From Candidatus Cloacimonadota bacterium (lineage in GTDB: Bacteria > Cloacimonadota > Cloacimonadia > JGIOTU-2): a DNA stretch of 8,217 nucleotides. The position numbers and the translations under genes were made by a program. The notes below the pieces were generated by a model, which made no database searches, was not told the origin of the DNA, and saw nothing but the letters and a program-made list of their open reading frames with translations. Each line of letters opens with the position of its first letter. Within the stretch, counting starts at the first letter, position 1. The stretch covers positions 6,854-15,070 of the forward strand of contig JACNJG010000222.1 in NCBI GenBank assembly GCA_014382685.1. Direction: 5' to 3'. Of this stretch, positions 5,401 to 8,217 are shown piece by piece.

Positions 5401-7680
5401 CAAATTTCTGGGGAAGAGCGTAAAAGGATAGAGCATAATTTCAGGGACAATGTATATCCAAACACACTTTTTTGTACCCCTACGATGGAACTGGGAATAG
5501 ATATTGGTAATTTATCAGCAATAAGTCTAAGGAACATCCCGCCCTCACCAAGTAATTATGCACAAAGGGTCGGAAGAGCAGGAAGAAAAGGACAACCTTC
5601 ACTCGTCACTGCTTTCTGCGGTTCCGGATTCAGCAAGGGTACACATGATCAATACTTTTTTAAGAATCCAGAGAAGATCATAGCCGGGAAGGTTATTGCT
5701 CCTAGATTCTTGATTGATAACAAGATGCTTTTACAATCTCACATACACTCTCTGATATTTGAAAAAATCCAGATGAAGCTACCTAAAGCCCCCGAGAATG
5801 TCATCGATTTGAAAACTAAGGAATTGAGTATCTATGAAGATTTTATCTCAACACTTCGAACAATAATAGCAAAAAACAGTGATATACTTATCAGCACTGT
5901 CAAAGAATGCTTTACTCATGAACTGGAAGCGCTTGACTGGATGGATGATGGTTTTATTACTGAGGTGATAGAAAATCTCACAGATGACCTTGATGCCGCT
6001 TTTGAAGATTGGCGAACTGACTATTCAAGATTAAAGAACGAATTCGATACTGAAACAAAGCGGCTTGGTGGGCATTACCAGCAGGGATTATCGTACAATC
6101 TTGATAGAATAGCCAAGCAGATGGAAGTGATGAGAACGGGAGATGCTGGCTATTATGTATATAGATATTTAGGAAGTGTTGGTTTCTTCCCCGGGTATGC
6201 ATTTCCTGCAGAGTCAGCTACAACAGCATACTGGGCAAAAAGCAGCGAAAAGAAATTATCTCGAAGCAAGGTAATTGCTTTGCGGGAATTTGCACCGAAA
6301 AATATCATCTATGTGAGTGGTAATACATATTCTATCACGGGTATAAATTATAATCTTAAAGATCCTTTTTATAAATTCAAGGTTTGCCCAAAATGTGAGA
6401 ATATAATTCCTCAAGATTCAGATGAAAATATTGATAATTGTCCGCGATGTGATGAATCCCTCCTATCAACTCATACATTAGAGCGTGCAATGCCGATTCC
6501 AAATATGATTGCAACCAAGAGATCAAGAATATCATCTGATGAAGAAGACAGAATGCGTTCCGGTTATGATGTCAGACTCTATTATAAACAAAACCATGAT
6601 ACTATAAAAAACCTTTTCATACATCTTGATGAACATAATTTGATAGATTTGTCCTATGAGCATAATGGTGATATCATTGGAGTAAATTATGGAGCAAGAA
6701 AAGATATTAAGGTTGGTGTAAAGGGTTTTGCATATTGTGAAGCATGTAAACAGTGGATGAAAAATGATGAAAAAAGTATTCAGGAGCATTTCGGTGATGC
6801 TTACAATGAAGGTAAATGTTCTTTTCATGGAAATAAAGACAGGCATTTAAAAGAAGACGTTTATATTATATCAAAAGACAGCCATGATATTCTTGCGATA
6901 AATTATGAAAAACCACCATACGTAAAAGACGAAGAAATATTTGCGACATCATTAATGTATGCATACAGTAGAGCTGTTCAACTAATTTTGGATCTGGACG
7001 AAAGTGAAATTCAATGTTTTTTACGCCCATCAATAGGTAATAATAGCAATTTTGAAATAATCTTATATGAAACGATACCTGGCGGTGCGGGTATTTTGGA
7101 AACCATTATTGCGGATCCGGATATAAACCATGATATAATCAAAAAAGCTCTTGAAATACTACATTATTTTAATGAAGAAGAAGCATGTGAAAAAGCTTGT
7201 TATGATTGTTTGTGTTCCTTCTATAATCAGATGGTACAAAAGAAGCTGGACAGAAAATCAGTAATTCCATTTTTAGATAATTTGTACAACAATAAAGACA
7301 AAATCAAGTTTGAAAGTTCCAATACATTGAGTAGAGATGATAATTTTGATGAACTAAAATCTAAGTGTGAGTCTAATTATGAAGTGGAAGTGCTTGATCT
7401 AATTTATTCTAAGCATATCACTTTGCCTGATGAAGCACAGAAAACTATCTATGAGAGTGATGCACCAATAGTAAAACCGGATTTCTTCTATCAACAAGGA
7501 GCGAAAGGAATTTGTGTGTTTGTCGATGGACCTAATCATGAAAAGGATTATATACAGAAAGATGACAAGGATAAGAGAGATTGGCTAAAGCAGCATGGTT
7601 ATAGAATTGTTGTATTTGATTATAAAGATCAACCTGATTATGAAGAAGCTATCAAGAGATTGAGGGATATGATACGTTGA
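2434..7680 (+). CDS. Giant SF2 DEAD/DEAH-type helicase with zinc clusters, DUF1998 region and C-terminal Vsr/DUF559-like nuclease
   Basis: 1748 residues. The first RecA-like lobe has a Q-motif-like LYEHQSEAI (96-104), Walker A ATGTGSGKS (117-125), motif Ia YPMNALA (153-159), Ib PDILLTNYQMLE (220-231), Walker B DELH (257-260) and SAT (293-295). The second lobe has SFIDNRQDTAF (644-654), motif V TPTMELGIDIG (1015-1025) and motif VI QRVGRAGRKG (1044-1053). Cysteine clusters lie at 498/501 with 595/598; 1318/1321/1336/1339; 1435/1438/1462 with His1465. A DUF1998 region carries YETIPGGAG (1545-1553) and C1585, C1589, C1592, C1594. Residues about 1645-1748 look like a Vsr/DUF559-type PD-(D/E)XK nuclease: E1650/E1652, PDF (1682-1684), VFVDGPNH (1695-1702). 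It should be a cytoplasmic ATP-driven DNA translocase that can cut DNA. DUF1998 helicases occur in DISARM (DrmA/DrmB) and Druantia (DruE); I cannot assign it to either. No frameshift seen. Confidence 0.9.
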   Translation: MAEYFNPFQTFEACKKAYQAFIDSYQKFTNEEIKDWIEETRIKGKLLWQEPYLELSRNFRKGSSLQSYIDQGFLHSMCSQIFRRNLEKDQSEPVELYEHQSEAIKKILKEQSNIIVATGTGSGKSFCFGIPIISECLRMKEKGIRGVKAVFVYPMNALANSQYEDFAHRLHGTGLKIALYTGDTPNKEETAMDSFKYLTGRKEPYDSEIISRDQIKKEKPDILLTNYQMLELILTRFEDKDIFPLDQKGIFRFLVLDELHTYSGRRGADVAMLIRRLKWHTHTNGLLRCIGTSATIQSGEGDKPREVMKQFAEKLFGESFDILNIIGESYEPFPERELDELISEADISQKDIMGFEGTDEDVLSLAQKINQEPLKIEDVDQLDEALQANPILDFLENKLIEVKSLEELVVLFKEWFKVDWLDEKIVRTLIAALFVGSFLKDEEDKRRISIKLHTFFSQGRGIRGTIEEKNISLTDRGDLTLKSRNVTLELNTYQVLFCQSCGKEFYYGAKMDDQFLPLDFDSSEEPVGSQPGYLMIGHWDAEENPLPDNWLTDIGNVKSDKRDFVPELLYFDENESKFSDTGIPVTFIRNPFMFCPNCQIDYDARSNEYNKLKVYGRVGRATATDVLITKNLEQLPVKEQKIISFIDNRQDTAFQTGHMNDRSGRILFRKFLYQSLLDLDSNIDKKSPRELSSVNRVVDQMIENLEQTNLPINLLADVTRFNRPINTQNIHDYLELSIYLEISRNIAFTQQNLEDVGLLKVTYDYLDEITADQYKDEIWKEIPQIQSLSENLRYDYIFGILNIMRKRAAVTNQYIMRPDRIHSLLKNIPDENLLYSNFIMKSRGYSRKSIHDKRRDYYGYTHSLSTPGRFTKQFFHMDPSLISKFMDKVFDVLIDNRNGSVLEKQHEQNFGAGVAVYRINKDVVRLGFSNKTSHLFSEKSNQIYDFKEYDKSITGTQLTKQDFTDHYYRQVYLKPLDESIYVQSMEHSGQISGEERKRIEHNFRDNVYPNTLFCTPTMELGIDIGNLSAISLRNIPPSPSNYAQRVGRAGRKGQPSLVTAFCGSGFSKGTHDQYFFKNPEKIIAGKVIAPRFLIDNKMLLQSHIHSLIFEKIQMKLPKAPENVIDLKTKELSIYEDFISTLRTIIAKNSDILISTVKECFTHELEALDWMDDGFITEVIENLTDDLDAAFEDWRTDYSRLKNEFDTETKRLGGHYQQGLSYNLDRIAKQMEVMRTGDAGYYVYRYLGSVGFFPGYAFPAESATTAYWAKSSEKKLSRSKVIALREFAPKNIIYVSGNTYSITGINYNLKDPFYKFKVCPKCENIIPQDSDENIDNCPRCDESLLSTHTLERAMPIPNMIATKRSRISSDEEDRMRSGYDVRLYYKQNHDTIKNLFIHLDEHNLIDLSYEHNGDIIGVNYGARKDIKVGVKGFAYCEACKQWMKNDEKSIQEHFGDAYNEGKCSFHGNKDRHLKEDVYIISKDSHDILAINYEKPPYVKDEEIFATSLMYAYSRAVQLILDLDESEIQCFLRPSIGNNSNFEIILYETIPGGAGILETIIADPDINHDIIKKALEILHYFNEEEACEKACYDCLCSFYNQMVQKKLDRKSVIPFLDNLYNNKDKIKFESSNTLSRDDNFDELKSKCESNYEVEVLDLIYSKHITLPDEAQKTIYESDAPIVKPDFFYQQGAKGICVFVDGPNHEKDYIQKDDKDKRDWLKQHGYRIVVFDYKDQPDYEEAIKRLRDMIR

Positions 7681-8081
7681 CAATTCGTTGTTTTACATTG
7701 GATAAATGCTATTAAAGATGAAATAAATAGAAATTTAAATTTGGTTTTTGAAAGATATAAAAATACCTCTTAGATGATTTCAGGATGATTGAAGGAATTT
7801 CACACCTAATCCCTCGCTCCTGATAAATTGGAACAGATTTTTCAACACAGCAGCTATGCAATAGCCAGAAAACAAAAAAAACCTAAGCTCGACTTAAGCT
7901 TAAAACCTCATATTAGATGCAATATTTTGAATAATTTTATGGTGCATTGAACAAATGTTCATCAATCAAGAGGTAAATTTTCCCAAATATCCAAAAAGTT
8001 CGAGAAATATCCGATTTCACTTGACAACCATTTTTCAGAAACTTTACGAGCACACTAAATTTTTCTGATTGATAAAATCAT
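7681..8081. other. AT-rich stretch without a gene
   Basis: No convincing coding region on either strand. Visible structures are small: a hairpin GCTAT-GCA-ATAGC at 7853-7865, a 10-base palindrome TTAAGCTTAA at 7894-7903, a hairpin TGAAC-AAAT-GTTCA at 7948-7961, a direct repeat AAATATCC at 7985-7992 and 8005-8012, and a hairpin TGATT-GATAA-AATCA at 8066-8080. TTGACA at 8021-8026 is a perfect -35 hexamer, but the sequence 16-18 bases on (TTTACGAG) is a poor -10. Part of this stretch may be the old upstream region of the sucC fragment that follows. Confidence 0.6.
7874..7902 (-). terminator. Weak rho-independent terminator candidate on the minus strand
   Basis: Read on the minus strand, a six-base-pair stem TAAGCT/AGCTTA with a seven-base loop is followed by GG and eight T. 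The stem is poor in GC, and no minus-strand gene is visible to its right inside the window, so it could be chance in AT-rich DNA. Confidence 0.25.
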
Positions 8082-8177
8082 ATGAATATTCATGAATGTC
8101 AGGCAAAACAGCTTTTCAAAAATTACGGAATAGCAATCCCTCAGGGTAAAATAGAGAAAAATGATTTAACAGGGTGA
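8082..8177 (+). pseudogene. sucC: 5' remnant of sucC, succinyl-CoA ligase (ADP-forming) subunit beta
   Basis: A 31-codon frame from ATG 8082 to TGA 8175-8177 begins MNIHECQAKQLFKNYG and continues IAIPQGKI. This is the start of succinyl-CoA synthetase beta subunits, which open with M-N-(I/L)-H-E-Y-Q-A-K...L-F..Y-G and run to nearly 390 residues as the ATP-grasp subunit of the TCA-cycle enzyme. Resemblance stops near residue 24, about base 8153; the rest (EKNDLTG) is unrelated and runs into a stop. The usual Tyr6 is Cys (TGT, one transition from TAT), and no Shine-Dalgarno precedes the ATG. I read it as a broken copy left by recombination, with a working sucC expected elsewhere. Too short to make an active enzyme. 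Relatives such as the malate-CoA ligase beta subunit share this N-terminus and are not excluded. Confidence 0.7.
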
Positions 8178-8194
8178 ACCGAAACCAAAAGGAA

Positions 8195-8217
8195 TTCACC
8201 ACAGAGAACAAAGAGAG
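8195..8217. repeat. CACAGAG-type intergenic repeat, running off the window end
   Basis: TTCACCACAGAGAACA followed by AAGAGAG has the look of the CACAGAGAACACAGAG-style tracts that I recall between genes in many environmental bacteria. It begins about 40 bases after sucC similarity ends and is cut by the window edge, so its extent and copy number are unknown. Confidence 0.4.

Noticed and set aside
6532..6846. 104-residue hydrophobic minus-strand frame opposite the helicase
   Set aside because: Its hydrophobicity is what antisense reading of an AT-rich, charged coding region gives; the plus-strand frame is continuous with zinc-ligand motifs here.
7681..7773. Read-through of the helicase TGA for another 30 codons
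   Set aside because: The nuclease domain already looks complete at residue 1748 and the extension (starting QFVVLHWINAIKDE) resembles nothing I know; nothing indicates recoding.
8082..8093. 12-base perfect palindrome ATGAATATTCAT as a regulator site
   Set aside because: It is the coding sequence for the first four residues (MNIH) of the sucC remnant, so the symmetry is probably coincidental.
1..8217. CRISPR array, tRNA, rRNA, transposase or integrase
   Set aside because: No evenly spaced repeats with spacers, no tRNA-like cloverleaf or CCA end, and no transposase or recombinase motifs were found on either strand.

Overview
This is a bacterial window carrying part of a defence-type accessory gene cluster, all on the + strand. 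The canonical AGGAGG ribosome binding site before the largest gene points to a bacterium that uses Shine-Dalgarno initiation; the phylum cannot be fixed from this sequence. Base composition is uneven: the first 240 bases hold 116 G+C (48%, hand count), while bases 1081-1200 hold only 32 (27%). This fits pieces of different origin.

Layout. (1) 1-255 is the C-terminal end of a gene that begins outside the window; it resembles the tail of a large Eco57I-type adenine-N6 DNA methyltransferase. (2) 316-915 encodes an AbiEi-family winged-helix antitoxin/repressor, preceded by an 11-bp perfect inverted repeat that overlaps a candidate promoter and the start codon. (3) 928-2304, only 12 bases further on, encodes an AlbA_2 (Schlafen-like) protein with a RecG-C-like HATPase domain and a C-terminal winged helix, where the AbiEii nucleotidyltransferase toxin would normally stand. 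Its last codons lie in a decaying GGCT repeat that runs past the stop. (4) 2434-7680 encodes a 1748-residue SF2 helicase with several zinc-binding cysteine clusters, a DUF1998 region and a C-terminal Vsr/DUF559-like nuclease domain. (5) 7681-8217 holds no intact gene: AT-rich intergenic DNA, then a 31-codon remnant of the start of sucC (succinyl-CoA ligase beta subunit), then a CACAGAG-type repeat at the window edge.

How the genes may work together (inference): a methyltransferase plus a giant DUF1998 helicase-nuclease recalls modification-linked anti-phage systems such as DISARM and Druantia, but the gene set matches neither as I know them. The AbiEi/AlbA_2 pair sits between them as its own transcription unit with its own probable operator, and may be a regulated effector or a cassette inserted into the system. 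The sucC scrap and the repeat at the right end mark a probable recombination boundary.
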